In this document: one piece after another, positions 8,601 through 15,790 of the stretch | Layout of the letters: each line of letters begins with the position of its first letter | How positions within the stretch are numbered: the first letter of the stretch is position 1 | Origin: Bacteroidota bacterium | GTDB lineage: Bacteria; Bacteroidota; Bacteroidia; Bacteroidales; Dysgonomonadaceae | Assembly: GCA_023622765.1 (NCBI GenBank) | Contig: JAMNYO010000101.1 | Span: 1 to 47,385, forward strand | Length of the DNA stretch: 47,385 nt | Direction: 5' to 3' | Translations under genes and position numbers: made by a program | The notes under the pieces: generated by a model | Database searches by the model: none | Told to the model about the DNA's origin: nothing | What the model saw: only the letters and a program-made list of their open reading frames with translations

Positions 8601-9326
8601 ACCTTTAAACTCGAAATGTACTCTTCGTTAACCGGAGAGTGGTCTCCCGTGAAAGGTAAAACTCTCACATTCACGGCTGTCGGCGGCAGTTGCCCAGCCT
8701 CCGGCGTGACTGCCCCGGACGGTACGGTGGATATTACGTTCACGGCAGAAGATGATTTCACCGAAGGCAGCGTGACGGCAGAATTTAAGACCAACTTACC
8801 GGTCGTATGGGGTGGTTCTGTCAAAGCTGAAATAACCGCACCGGAGGAGGAGGATGACAGCAACGAAGGTCAATTGAAGAAGGCAAAAAAGATGAAAGAA
8901 AACGTAGTTCGTATCGGATCACAGGAAGTTGAAATCGTGAAAGGGGAGCTCGACTACGTGAAAGCGAAGAGGGAAGATGATGGGTCTATTGGCATAGAAT
9001 GGTGCAAAGAGAAGTATCCTGAATTGGTCACCATCCATTTTGGAGTTATGAACGGTTTTACAGAAAATATGCTAGGGCAGATGATTGAAATGACAAGTTC
9101 AGCGTGGAGTAACCTGCATATCGGTTTCATGCATATCACCAACCCCGAAGCGGCATCGTGGGAAGATTGGAAGAGCATTAGCTTCTACAAGGATGATATC
9201 GCGAATGGCGCAATTCTATTCGCGAGGAGTTCTGATGGCAACTATTACACCATGCAGTTTTATATCCAGCTAAATGATGGCGTACAGTTGTGGGCAAATT
9301 TAAAAGCGACAAGATCCAATCCTTAA
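2631..9326 (+). CDS. Giant surface lipoprotein: fimbrillin-like head plus three ~598-residue tandem repeats
   Basis: The product is 2231 residues. Residues 1-36 are a lipoprotein signal with cationic N-region RRRERVIKNK, hydrophobic FFALCVTLASV and lipobox ending at C37. KTDLDEP after it resembles the Bacteroidetes surface-export signal. Residues about 60-305 look like a fimbrillin/Mfa-like domain (KWEKGDKIIGYYNN, LPMLMSASGKV). Three tandem units follow (310-907, 908-1505, 1506-2083). Each has an N-terminal beta-rich part starting with an IDW-DQDVSS motif, a hydrophobic middle (NMNLALKIAATA, then LMAELSAAA), and two Ig-like segments of invasin/Big_1 character (HFEAEGGTLDKEYAYTDSEG; FTAVGGTCPASGVT). 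A unique 148-residue tail closes the protein. The architecture suggests a long surface stalk or adhesin; function is unknown. It stands alone with no partner gene in an operon. Confidence 0.85.
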   Translation: MMNTQTNLPKRRRERVIKNKLTLFFALCVTLASVFSCKTDLDEPVDPNNGNDDPNDGNTELVVSAVIANWTSVKTMTDGTGGGGSQGFTPKWEKGDKIIGYYNNGTGDIQMTYEVNEVAVDGTARFKKAGTFQEPKNGETVYFVYAEGCQTSSITNGKLQINIQEQSKRTLPMLMSASGKVSDRKIALSFSSKMAVLGIKNPSLDGSPSIKITQLTVSGSGLIVEGTFDLKNGSFTLGKEPSYINVACDQEVGSEEMIFVSIFPGVTTDLELTITPQEAFVYSLSRESLTPFANYLYYFNAPVFTRSARYIAIDWDQDVSSHTFDVASGDIEIVFKKSVPPIKKNDVLIVPDQAEEYHIRIVSSATQTGSGGTLSLKTSEGKIGHLFKNCKFTLSTESGVTTRSPFNPVYTPSRVEIFNGDRYIPVYDITRSSGEMPKELFKWEKNMDNTPLWEQGPINLSWEQCSFDIGLKGTLEFDFGEVPWEEVGMGELQYLSIWLEGGFNMNLALKIAATANANASKEFTLKEDIVKTRFTFVVGGVPLYVSVSSDLMAELSAAAKGEASISGGVNAEMTAKLGVEWTKGIGGKPIYELEKNLKLLGPSVNAHADVEGNVYTYPSIKIGLYSVLCPTINPKPYVKASADARLVKNSYFGWNAGLSSGIDLDLDLNLDPFFIEKPPVEIDPINLFDLPIVTLPDALTLKTETPTQMKTGETKEIKYHATHKNHLADTTYNGAGMLVHFEAEGGTLDKEYAYTDSEGNAKVSFTLTDTEKGNVKAEIVLGDEGADKVKANIWKTEIINYRLTANPTTQFIDENGKAPITFKLEQYTSLTEKWSPVPGKTLTFTAVGGTCPASGVTTQDGTVDIVFSAEYNFNEGSVTAEFNTNEPVVWSGSVKAEITAKEEDQLKYVAIDWEQDVSSYTFDVASGDIEIVFKKNVPRLKKNNVLIVPDQSGEYHIRIISYATQTGSGGTLSLKTSEGKMGHLFKNCKFTLSTESGVMTRSPFNPVYMPSRVEIFNGEKYIPLYDMTINSGWMARELFKWEKNMNGTKLWEQGPINLSWEQCTFDIGLKGTFDFDFGEVPWEETSMGELQHLSICLEGGFNMNLALKIAATAGADVSKEFTLKEEIVKTRFTFMVGAVPVYVSVSSDLMAELSAAAEGEASISGGVIAGMTAKLGVEWDKNIGGKPIYELEKNLGLIGPSVNAHADVEGNVYTYPSIKIGLYSVLCPTINPKPYVKAAADARSVDNSYWGWNAGLSTGIDLDIDLNLDPFFVEKTQVEIDPINLFDMPIVTLPDSLTLKTETPTQMKTGETKEIKYHATNKNHLTGNKYNATGILVHFEAKGGTLDKEYAYTDSEGNVKVSFTLTDTKEGNVKAKIVLGDGEADKIEADLWEAGIINYRLTADPTTQFIDENGKAAITFKLEQYTSLTEKWSPVPGKTLTFTAVGGTCPASGVTTQDGTVDIIFSAEYNFNEGSVTAAFNTNEPIVWSGSVIAEITAKEDDQLKYIDIDWEQDVSSQTFDVVSGDIEIVFKENVPRIKKNDVLIVPDQFGDYHIRLVSSVTQTRSGGTLSLKTSEGKMGHLFKNCKFTLSTESGVTTRSSFNPVYTPSRVEIFDGHKYIPVYGRTRSSEEMSKELFKWEKNMDFEFDFGEVPWEEASVGDLQHLSIYLEGGFNMNLALRIAATAGADVSKEFTLKEDIVKTRFTFMVGAVPVYVSVASDLMAELSAAAEGEASISGGVSAGMTAKFGVEWDKDTGGKPIYGIERNLELISPSVDAHAHLEGGIYTYPSIKIGLYSVLCPTINPKPYVKAAADARLVDNSYLGWNAGLSTGIELDLALNLDLFFIETPLVEIDPVNLFDLPIVALPDVLNLETETPTQMKTGETKEIKYHATNKNYLTSNNYNAAGMLVHFEAEGGTLDKEYAYTDSEGNVNVSFTLTSTDEGNVKAEIVLGDEEADQIEAELWEAEIINFRLTANPTSQILPETGKAPITFKLEMYSSLTGEWSPVKGKTLTFTAVGGSCPASGVTAPDGTVDITFTAEDDFTEGSVTAEFKTNLPVVWGGSVKAEITAPEEEDDSNEGQLKKAKKMKENVVRIGSQEVEIVKGELDYVKAKREDDGSIGIEWCKEKYPELVTIHFGVMNGFTENMLGQMIEMTSSAWSNLHIGFMHITNPEAASWEDWKSISFYKDDIANGAILFARSSDGNYYTMQFYIQLNDGVQLWANLKATRSNP
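3558..5351 (+). repeat. Repeat unit R1 of the giant lipoprotein (1794 bp)
   Basis: The unit begins at the TAT codon of the IDWDQDVSS motif and ends after the Ig-like segment closing EITAKEEDQLK. Its length is exactly 1794 bp, the same as R2, so R1 and R2 align without net gaps. Stretches inside it are identical to R2 at the DNA level, for example about 4444-4530 against about 6238-6324. Confidence 0.85.
5352..7145 (+). repeat. Repeat unit R2 of the giant lipoprotein (1794 bp)
   Basis: Same architecture and exact length as R1. Differences from R1 are mainly scattered point changes, denser in the N-terminal third, and long tracts are unchanged, which suggests gene conversion or recent duplication. 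Confidence 0.85.
7146..8879 (+). repeat. Repeat unit R3 of the giant lipoprotein (1734 bp, internal loss)
   Basis: R3 is the most divergent unit. It lacks 26 residues (78 bp) at about 7558-7563, where KWEKNM runs directly into DFEFDFGEV; R1 and R2 have the LWEQGPINLSWEQC segment there. It gains 6 residues near its end (PEEEDDSNEG). The net 1734 bp keeps frame. Confidence 0.85.
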
Positions 9327-9460
9327 TGAAGAATATCTCATTAGCACTTACGAACGATGTAATTATAAATAACTGGTTTCAAGCTAACAGTAAAACGCTA
9401 TTCGATTATTCGTTATTGACTGCTTTCAGGGTAATAGAAGGAGTCATATCAATCATAACG

Positions 9461-9487
9461 TGTTAAGGAAATCGGCTTTTCTTAACA
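9461..9487 (+). terminator. Hairpin downstream of the giant lipoprotein gene
   Basis: TGTTAAG (9461-9467) and CTTAACA (9481-9487) pair, and the inner GAAA/TTTT extend the stem to 11 bp with one G-T wobble around a TCGGC loop. No U-run follows, so it is only a candidate terminator, 135 bp after the stop codon. The rest of the 498-bp gap 9327-9824 is AT-rich and non-coding apart from the leader repeats. Confidence 0.35.
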
Positions 9488-9689
9488 TGACAAGCTTGAT
9501 ATGTACATAAAATCGAGTTGCGTGTACATAAGAGACATGGCACACGCATTTTGCTTAACGTTATTTAACCTAGCGTTATGCAGCGTCCACCCACTTTCTC
9601 CCATCTTTTCAGTGTAAAACGGCTTCGTTAAAAGCGTACCTTGGCGCAAAATATTTACCACACACTAAATAAATCGTATTAGACCGAGA

Positions 9690-9830
9690 GGTTCCATACA
9701 CCGAAACAAAAAAAATAATCGTATGAAACCGACATGATTAAAAAAATCATTAAACATCCTTGGGAATGATTATTTTAATCATCAAAGGTTCCATACACCA
9801 TAATGTAAAAAATATAATAATCGTATGAAA
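9690..9830 (+). repeat. Duplicated start-codon leader with an AT-rich inverted repeat
   Basis: GGTTCCATACACC occurs at 9690-9702 and 9787-9799. Each copy is followed by an A-rich spacer and then TAATCGTATGAAA, so that an ATG lies 33 bp (9723) or 38 bp (9825) downstream of the copy's first base. The first ATG opens only a four-codon frame (MKPT, stop); the second is the start of the lipoprotein gene. Between them is an inverted repeat, TGATTAAAAAAATCATT (9735-9751) against AATGATTATTTTAATCA (9765-9781): 17-bp arms, one mismatch, 13-nt loop. A related leader sits at 38297-38356 on the minus strand. Confidence 0.7.
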
Positions 9831-10247
9831 ACATTAAATCAATCGAAAAAACCGGCAGAGATCATCAAAATTGCATCATTCGCGGTGCTGCTGATTGTTG
9901 GACTTCTGTTCTCTTCGTTCTCGTGCAGCGAGGATGATATCGAAACGGAACCTGAAACAGTGACCATCACGTTTGGCGTTGAGGTTGGCGAGGGAGAGCT
10001 TGTCGTCAAGGTGGATGACGTGGAAATCAGCTCTCCAGCAGAAGTTGAAAAAGGGAAAACCGTCGTTTTCGAGGCGATTCATTCCAAGTCGTGGACCATC
10101 AAGTACTGGAAAATCAACGGCACGACTATCCGCTATATAGATCCGGTACTGACACTAGAGAACGTGGAGAAAGACACGGATGTGCGCCTTGGATTAAAGG
10201 AGTGGGTGACGGAGTCAGGCAAAGTAACACCGACTGGTTTCAATTGA
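9825..10247 (+). CDS. Small lipoprotein with InlB B-repeat-like domain
   Basis: The product has 140 residues. A cationic N-region and hydrophobic FAVLLIVGLLFSSFSC form a lipoprotein signal with cysteine at residue 34. SEDDIETEPE after the cysteine is the acidic sequence linked with surface export in Bacteroidetes. The rest contains one unit with EVGEGELVVKVDDVEI, then VEKGKTVVFEA and IKYWKING, a pattern typical of the divergent InlB B-repeat fold. No enzymatic motif is present. It follows the giant lipoprotein gene by about 500 bp and may act with it at the surface, but that is only proximity. The start is chosen because the signal peptide begins there. Confidence 0.75.
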   Translation: MKTLNQSKKPAEIIKIASFAVLLIVGLLFSSFSCSEDDIETEPETVTITFGVEVGEGELVVKVDDVEISSPAEVEKGKTVVFEAIHSKSWTIKYWKINGTTIRYIDPVLTLENVEKDTDVRLGLKEWVTESGKVTPTGFN

Positions 10248-10360
10248 CTACTATTGGCTTCAACTGGTTTCAATTAGCACAAACGCCCCAAAAGACATCA
10301 AGCAACTTCATTTGATATCTGATACACCATAAAAGAGACGGGCAACAGCGGCATCATCCA

Positions 10361-11623
10361 CTAAAACTTCGCCTTGAAGATCGTGGGGTTCACGTTCAGC
10401 GTGACGAACATCCAGTTTTGCGTGCGGTCTTTTGTCCCGCCTTTAATGGTGAAAAACGCGTCGGTGCCAAACATCATCGAGTAACCGCCCTGTAATGTGA
10501 TATAGGAACGAATGGGATAGGTGAACGTCAAGTCTATTTCGGAGCCCAACCCTTTTTTCTCATCACCACCCACCTCCACGGGTTGTTGGGCGGAAAAGTT
10601 GTGGTAGGTAAGGTCGATGGTCAGCTTAGTAGTGGGCTTGACAATAAGCGAAGCGTATATATCTGCCAAACCGTAGTTCCCAAAGGGCGAAGCGTAGAAG
10701 TAGTCCATCGCGCCGTAAAACTTGTGATGCGTGCCGTATAGCGGATTGAAAGCGGTGAACTTCTCGTTCGTGTTGTCGTCGCCCGAAAGGTAGTCAATAC
10801 CCAGCGCTGCCGAGAACGTGGGTGTGAACTTGTACTGCCCCTTCAAAGCGAACATGTACGCGCCGAGGTCCAGTCCCGTCGCCGTTTTTCCCGTCTGATA
10901 GTATAGCGAGCCGGTTAATCCCAACGCGTTGAGGTTGTAGGTAAGGTGCGTGCCTATGGTTTGCATATTATTAATGCTGGGATTTACATTATCCCCCCCT
11001 TGGAAACCGAGGTTCATCAACAGGAAAGCGGCGGTAAGGTTTTCAGCACCATTGTACAGGTAGTGGACAGTCTGCATCAGCTTGTAGGGTTGCCCGCCAA
11101 ACTCGTAAAAGGTGCCTTGTCGTGGACTTTTTGGCGTTTGGTTATAGGCCAAAATAAAGTGCAAGCGATGCTCCTTGTTATCGTACCCCATTCTGAGGGC
11201 ATCGTGCCAGCGACCCGCCTGATGCCAGTCAAGCGTGCCGAGGATACGGTCGTCATCATAGGACAGCGACTGACGTCCTAACTGCAGGAACCAGTCGTTG
11301 TTGGTCAGTTTTACCCACGCCTCGTTAAGCGTGAAGTTGGCGGCATTGTCGATTTGCGGTTTTTGTCCCCACACCGAAATGTCTTGCCCCGACAGCCCCA
11401 TCGACAGGAAGCCGTTATCGTAGCCAAGGCTTAACCTGGCCCGGTTGGAGATGAAGGAGATGGGGTCATCGTTCTCTCCCAGTGGCAAAATGCCCCCGTG
11501 GTTGTATTCGTAGCGCGGCCTGACCTGTGCCTTTACCGAAAGCTCTCCCCCTTCCTGCGCGAAAACCACGCTTTCGGGTGCGAGGAGCAAGAGGGCGATA
11601 ATAAGTATGTAAATCTTTCTCAT
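10361..11623 (-). CDS. Outer-membrane beta-barrel porin (alginate-export-like), last gene of the nrf block
   Basis: The product is about 420 residues from the start at MRKIYILIIALLLL; an upstream in-frame ATG at 11674 would add 17 residues before the signal peptide and is less likely. A type I signal ends at VVFAQ. The mature protein is full of alternating amphipathic strands and aromatic girdles, and ends in FVTLNVNPTIFKAKF, a terminal strand fit for BAM recognition. The LGRQSLSYDDDRILGTLDWH segment is characteristic of the alginate-export/OprD-like barrel family. It follows ccsA on the same strand. By context it probably lets nitrite or another small anion cross the outer membrane to NrfA; that role is inferred. 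Confidence 0.75.
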   Translation of the reverse strand: MRKIYILIIALLLLAPESVVFAQEGGELSVKAQVRPRYEYNHGGILPLGENDDPISFISNRARLSLGYDNGFLSMGLSGQDISVWGQKPQIDNAANFTLNEAWVKLTNNDWFLQLGRQSLSYDDDRILGTLDWHQAGRWHDALRMGYDNKEHRLHFILAYNQTPKSPRQGTFYEFGGQPYKLMQTVHYLYNGAENLTAAFLLMNLGFQGGDNVNPSINNMQTIGTHLTYNLNALGLTGSLYYQTGKTATGLDLGAYMFALKGQYKFTPTFSAALGIDYLSGDDNTNEKFTAFNPLYGTHHKFYGAMDYFYASPFGNYGLADIYASLIVKPTTKLTIDLTYHNFSAQQPVEVGGDEKKGLGSEIDLTFTYPIRSYITLQGGYSMMFGTDAFFTIKGGTKDRTQNWMFVTLNVNPTIFKAKF

Positions 11624-11798
11624 GATTGTAATGTTATATAATTGAAAATTAAGCAGTTTATCTGTTTTTACCATATCGCTTTCCGACTTCTATCCTTTAT
11701 CCTCTTTTACCCTATAACCTTGTAATGAAAACACTCGATACCGGACTGATCAATCTACGAATAGCATCTCTTAGGCTTGAAACCTTGCGGCGAAAAAA

Positions 11799-12593
11799 CT
11801 ATTCCATCGTGTAGGTATGCACGCTGCGACCCTGTGCCGAAGGGAGGTAGTTGACCCCCACCCAGCAGATTTGCAGCATGAGAAACGCGACGATCAGGAT
11901 GTACATAGATGTCTTATTGGATGCCTTTCGCCGCAACCGGTAATGGATGTAGAGCAGGTAGCCCAACCAGGTGGCTGCCGCCCACGTCTCTTTCGGATCC
12001 CAGCTCCAGTAGTGTCCCCAGGCGGCTTTCGCCCATATCGCCCCCATGAGCATCCCCATGGTGATCAGGGCGGTACCGACGTATACCAGGTTATCGGTCA
12101 TCGCCATCAAGCGGCCCTTGTTGCTGATCTTGCTTTCCCGTACCAGGTAGTAGATCGCGATAAGCGTCACCGCACCCAGGATGGCGTAAGAGAACATGTA
12201 GATGATGACGTGTGGCGCGAACCAGGGGCTTTGCAGCGCGGGCATCAGCACCTTGTTGTGGATATCGGGCTTGGTGATGTTCACGATAATGAACACCGCG
12301 GAGAGCACCGTGGTGAACGACAATATCCAGCGGTAACCCCAACGGCGATAGGTAAGCAGCCCGGCCAACGGGAGGAAGAGGGAGTACCACAAGCGGGTTT
12401 CGCCCATGGTGCGTAGCGGGGGACGTTCAAGTGAGAACCACAGCCCGAGGATGAACGCGAAGAAGACCGCCAGCCCCAACGCCGTGAGCAGCGATGGGAC
12501 GGTTTTCTTTTCGCCCTTGAGGGCTATCAATGCCCCTGCCGTCCATAATATCACGGCGGCAACGGAGAAATATATGAATGAATCCCAACTCAT
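11799..12593 (-). CDS. ccsA: Cytochrome c biogenesis protein CcsA (haem handling)
   Basis: The product has 264 residues with about eight hydrophobic segments. The motif WGHYWSWDPKETWA near residue 190 is the haem-binding WWD signature of the CcmC/CcmF/CcsA family. Histidines that could ligate haem lie in FAPHVIIYMFSY (about residue 127) and near the C-terminus (GRSVHTYT). CcsA works with ResB/CcsB as the system II synthase that moves haem to the periplasmic face and attaches it to CxxCH motifs. It lies 126 bp downstream of resB on the same strand, and its likely clients, the penta- and tetrahaem proteins NrfA and NrfH, are encoded just upstream. Confidence 0.92.
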   Translation of the reverse strand: MSWDSFIYFSVAAVILWTAGALIALKGEKKTVPSLLTALGLAVFFAFILGLWFSLERPPLRTMGETRLWYSLFLPLAGLLTYRRWGYRWILSFTTVLSAVFIIVNITKPDIHNKVLMPALQSPWFAPHVIIYMFSYAILGAVTLIAIYYLVRESKISNKGRLMAMTDNLVYVGTALITMGMLMGAIWAKAAWGHYWSWDPKETWAAATWLGYLLYIHYRLRRKASNKTSMYILIVAFLMLQICWVGVNYLPSAQGRSVHTYTME

Positions 12594-12719
12594 AGCGACC
12601 TGTTATTTTCAATTTCTCGTGGGCCGGTCTGTCTTGGCCCCATGATACCCCCCGGGGTTTGATATCTTATTCGCCACTCGCGAGAGGGTAACCGTCTGGA
12701 ACACTGGTTCAACTTACAA

Positions 12720-14000
12720 TCATCCCTCGGGTGTAGCCTCTTGTCTTGGCCCCGCGATGAACATGAACAGCGCCCCGGCCAGCAGCATAAAAATACCCGC
12801 GTAGACCACAGCCAGCCACGGGTCGGTCACGATCTCGAAGATGCTGACCTGGGAGTATTTCCCCCTTGTTTCATCGTAGCTATACTGGTAAACCACCTTG
12901 TTCTCTATCGAAAGCGGCCGGTTGACCTCTATCTCGGCTTTTCGCACATGTCCCGACTTCGTGTAAACGGTCACCTTCGATGTGTACTTTTTCACCTCCT
13001 GCACGGGCATCGCCACGCTTGTCGTGCTGTCGATATAGAGCACCTCGTACGGGTAGAGGTAGCTCCCGTTGCTCACCCACCCTTCCACGGGATGGTCGAG
13101 CGACGGGTGGGTGACCCGCACCTTGATCGCGTTGGTGGCCCCCTCCATGGGCATATGCACGAAATTCACGATGTTGGAGTCCCGCACGATGGCGGCATCG
13201 GCCATGAAGTCGAGTATCTCTACCCGGTTCCCGGCCAGCGTGGTCGTCTTCCCCACCCCCTCGAACATGTACGCCTCGGGGCGGTCAGCCGGGAGGATCC
13301 TGCCGGTTTGGTTGTCGATGATGACCAGCTTGGGCGGGTACTCTTCAATCATAAAGGTATCTAACTGTATGGCGATGGGCAGTTCGTGCATCTGTCCCAG
13401 CTGGTCGGTACCACGCCACTCGACGCTCCCCTCTTTCACGCTCATGGTGTACCGCTTCATATCGCCGCTGCCTAACATCCCTCCTAGGAGCGCCAGGAAC
13501 AGCCCGACGTGGTTGAGGTAAAAGCCGATGTCTCGCCACCCCCTCTTTTTGGTGGTGCGCCTAAGCGTTGTCAACCCCAGGATGGTGAGCAGGTAAAAAC
13601 AGAGCTGCACGAACGGCCACGACGTGGTCATCTGATACCATCCCAAGCCCCGGAGTGGCGTGGGCGGCAGCTGTTCCTGGGAGACGTGGTCCGAGAACTG
13701 CGGCGTGAAGCCCATGATAACGATCACCGCTAACAAGAGCGAGATGGCCGGGATGGTAGAGCTGACGCCTGATAACCACCGGACTATCTTTTTACGGCGT
13801 AGAAAAAAATGTAAAGAAAGAAGCCCTACCATAAATAGGGCTCCGATAATGATATTCACGGGGAAACCAAAAGCGGCCGGGTCGATGTTGCCTATCGTGA
13901 GTTGCAGCATGAGTCCGGCAAGCAGCACTCCCGATGCTACGATAAACCCTTCGGCGTATCCCCATGGATGTTCCCAGATTTTACGGGATGACTTCTCCAT
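12720..14000 (-). CDS. resB: Cytochrome c biogenesis protein ResB/CcsB
   Basis: The product has 426 residues. Four N-terminal membrane helices fall between about residues 18 and 180 (one ends FYLNHVGLFLALLGGMLG). A large periplasmic domain of about 200 residues follows, then a final helix (WLAVVYAGIFMLLAGALFMF) at about 390. Histidines suited to haem binding include those in FYLNHVG and FSDHVSQ. The layout fits the ResB/CcsB partner of CcsA. In Bacteroidetes the two genes are commonly next to nrfHA, as here. A 290-bp spacer separates it from nrfA and may hold its own promoter. Confidence 0.88.
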   Translation of the reverse strand: MEKSSRKIWEHPWGYAEGFIVASGVLLAGLMLQLTIGNIDPAAFGFPVNIIIGALFMVGLLSLHFFLRRKKIVRWLSGVSSTIPAISLLLAVIVIMGFTPQFSDHVSQEQLPPTPLRGLGWYQMTTSWPFVQLCFYLLTILGLTTLRRTTKKRGWRDIGFYLNHVGLFLALLGGMLGSGDMKRYTMSVKEGSVEWRGTDQLGQMHELPIAIQLDTFMIEEYPPKLVIIDNQTGRILPADRPEAYMFEGVGKTTTLAGNRVEILDFMADAAIVRDSNIVNFVHMPMEGATNAIKVRVTHPSLDHPVEGWVSNGSYLYPYEVLYIDSTTSVAMPVQEVKKYTSKVTVYTKSGHVRKAEIEVNRPLSIENKVVYQYSYDETRGKYSQVSIFEIVTDPWLAVVYAGIFMLLAGALFMFIAGPRQEATPEG

Positions 14001-14290
14001 TTATGTTACTATTCTCTTCTCCCCTGATTCATGGGGCGTTTACGGGTACTCAGCAGTTGTATAAATTGACTGGCGTTTGCAAGTACGCTACAAGGGTATA
14101 AAACATTTCGACCCCATAGGCAATCGCTTTCGGCACGGCGTTTACAAATAGACTGCAAGTGAGTAAAGTTACCTAGCTGAACACACTGCTGGTATACACG
14201 TCACCTGGTTTTTATAAACCTGTTGCAGGTGTACGCATCAACGCGTCCCTAAATTATGGGGCGTTAACACGCACTTTGCAGATCTGTCAA
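14001..14290. promoter_or_regulatory. nrfA-resB spacer with repeated GGCGTTTAC-like motif
   Basis: This 290-bp gap holds no gene. GGCGTTTAC occurs at 14035-14043 and 14137-14145, GGCGTTTGC at 14072-14080 and GGCGTTAAC at 14260-14268. One more exact GGCGTTTAC lies upstream of the Crp-family gene (16685-16693). Repetition of one 9-mer in two intergenic regions of the same functional block suggests a regulator site, but I know no factor that binds it. Confidence 0.35.
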
Positions 14291-15790
14291 TTACTTGAGG
14301 CTCACAAGGCGGTTGTTCTCCTTGGCCTGCTTGAGCCATTCCGGGACAACAGTCTCCTGGAACTTCTGCTTGTTCACTTTCTCCTGCGGTATATCCAAGC
14401 CGATGTATGCCTGTGCTTTCTCCTTGGTGGAGATATCGGGCATGGGGACATCGCCGGTATAGCCCAATTGCGCCAACACCTTGACAATCTCGAAGCGGGC
14501 CTTGTGCGCGAGGTCCAAGCCCAGGGCAAGGAGTCGCTGGAATTCAATCGGCGCGTGGAAAGCCCCACCGTGCGATGCCACCGCGTAATCCCAACGCCAT
14601 TGCGATTGACGGATAAGCTGCAATGCATCTTTCATTTGAGCTTCGGTAGCGCCCTTTTCCCATGCGAACTGCGCCTCGATGTGGGCGGCGGCCAACTCTT
14701 TTTCTACCAGATCGCGAATCTGGGTGGCGCTACGCTGACGCTCGTACACCGACTCGCGCAGGTCCTCCTCCGTCTCCCGGTGGCAAACCTGACAGGTGTT
14801 GTTGATGCTGGCCAGCGGGCTACGCACGTGGTGGCTGCTGTATTTGACTCCCCCTTCAGAGACGTAGGGCATATGACAGTCGGCACACGACACGCCGCGC
14901 TGCGCGTGGATACCGGTTACAAAGAGCTCGTAATCGGGGTGTTGCGCCTTGATGATGGGTGCGCGGCTCAGCTTATGCGTATAGTCGGCATACTGCAGGT
15001 CGTCGAAGTAAGCTTCGCCCCCCTCCATCGTCATCCCGTTGTGCCACGGGAAGATGAGGTACTTGCCATCGGGAACGAAGTAGTACTCCACGTGGCATTG
15101 CGCGCAAACCAGCGAGCGCAACTCCTGCTGCGTGGCTTTATTGATATCCATACCCATGTTCTCATACGCTTCGATAAGTGCCGGGCGCGAGATTTTGAGG
15201 TTCATCGTTTCGGCCTCGTGGCAGTCGGCACAGCCAATCGGGTTCACGATTTCCGGTCCCCATTGCGCCCAGGTACCCTTGTAAAACTCGGCCACCCCCA
15301 CAGAGTCCATCACGCGAGGAATATCAGGCGATTTACAGGTCCAGCAAGTCGCCGGCTGCGGACCATCTTCAGGTTTCATGGGTGCCGCCGTACGCAAGGT
15401 GTGCTGTATATCCTCAATGGCGTGAGTATGTCCGCGCGGTGTTCCGTAATCTTTGGCAAATGCGTATCCTGCCCACAAAATAACCATTTCGGGACGCTGT
15501 TCCAGCACATCGACCACGCTACTCCCGTGAAATTCGCTCTGGAAAGAGGTGTCGTCGTTTTTTTTCCACGTTTCATATTCGCGGGGATAGTTTTGCGCGA
15601 AGATCTCGTTTCTCGACTCGATCCCCGTGATCTCGATCACCCGGTTGTTCCTCACGCTCGCGATCTCGGCACGTCGTTGGGTGATAGACGCGGCGAGCAT
15701 CCCCAATAGGAATACCACCCCTACGGTAACGAAAAACAGTAGCCATCCCACCCAGGGTTTCATCTTTTTGTTATCAGCACTCTTGTTCAT
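14291..15790 (-). CDS. nrfA: Ammonia-forming cytochrome c nitrite reductase (pentahaem)
   Basis: The product has 499 residues, a usual length. It reduces nitrite to ammonium with six electrons in the periplasm. Residues 13-35 form a signal anchor. The active-site haem motif is CWTCK (149-153), with the diagnostic lysine in place of histidine. Four classical motifs follow: CADCH (187-191), CAQCH (229-233), CADCH (302-306) and CQVCH (333-337). The CAQCHVEYYF segment gives the conserved calcium/active-site Glu-Tyr residues, and KAQHPDYE carries the active-site histidine (H284). Its electron donor NrfH is encoded 104 bp upstream on the same strand. The haem synthase genes resB and ccsA follow. 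Confidence 0.97.
   Translation of the reverse strand: MNKSADNKKMKPWVGWLLFFVTVGVVFLLGMLAASITQRRAEIASVRNNRVIEITGIESRNEIFAQNYPREYETWKKNDDTSFQSEFHGSSVVDVLEQRPEMVILWAGYAFAKDYGTPRGHTHAIEDIQHTLRTAAPMKPEDGPQPATCWTCKSPDIPRVMDSVGVAEFYKGTWAQWGPEIVNPIGCADCHEAETMNLKISRPALIEAYENMGMDINKATQQELRSLVCAQCHVEYYFVPDGKYLIFPWHNGMTMEGGEAYFDDLQYADYTHKLSRAPIIKAQHPDYELFVTGIHAQRGVSCADCHMPYVSEGGVKYSSHHVRSPLASINNTCQVCHRETEEDLRESVYERQRSATQIRDLVEKELAAAHIEAQFAWEKGATEAQMKDALQLIRQSQWRWDYAVASHGGAFHAPIEFQRLLALGLDLAHKARFEIVKVLAQLGYTGDVPMPDISTKEKAQAYIGLDIPQEKVNKQKFQETVVPEWLKQAKENNRLVSLK

Noticed and set aside
3857-8863. Many long open frames on the minus strand across the giant lipoprotein gene
   Set aside because: They recur at the same offset in each repeat unit, lack signal, motif or ribosome-site support, and their composition mirrors the plus-strand gene. 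They are antisense shadows.
3558-8879. Transposon or prophage origin for the large repeats
   Set aside because: No transposase, integrase or terminal inverted repeat is associated; the repeats are coding and in frame.
12640-12665. ACCCCCCGGGGTT dyad between resB and ccsA as a terminator
   Set aside because: The stem is about five pairs and no U-run follows on the minus strand; the two genes probably share a transcript.
14276-15709. Plus-strand open frame of 477 codons over nrfA
   Set aside because: It is the reverse of a clearly coding gene with five haem motifs; its translation shows no known pattern and it has no ribosome site.
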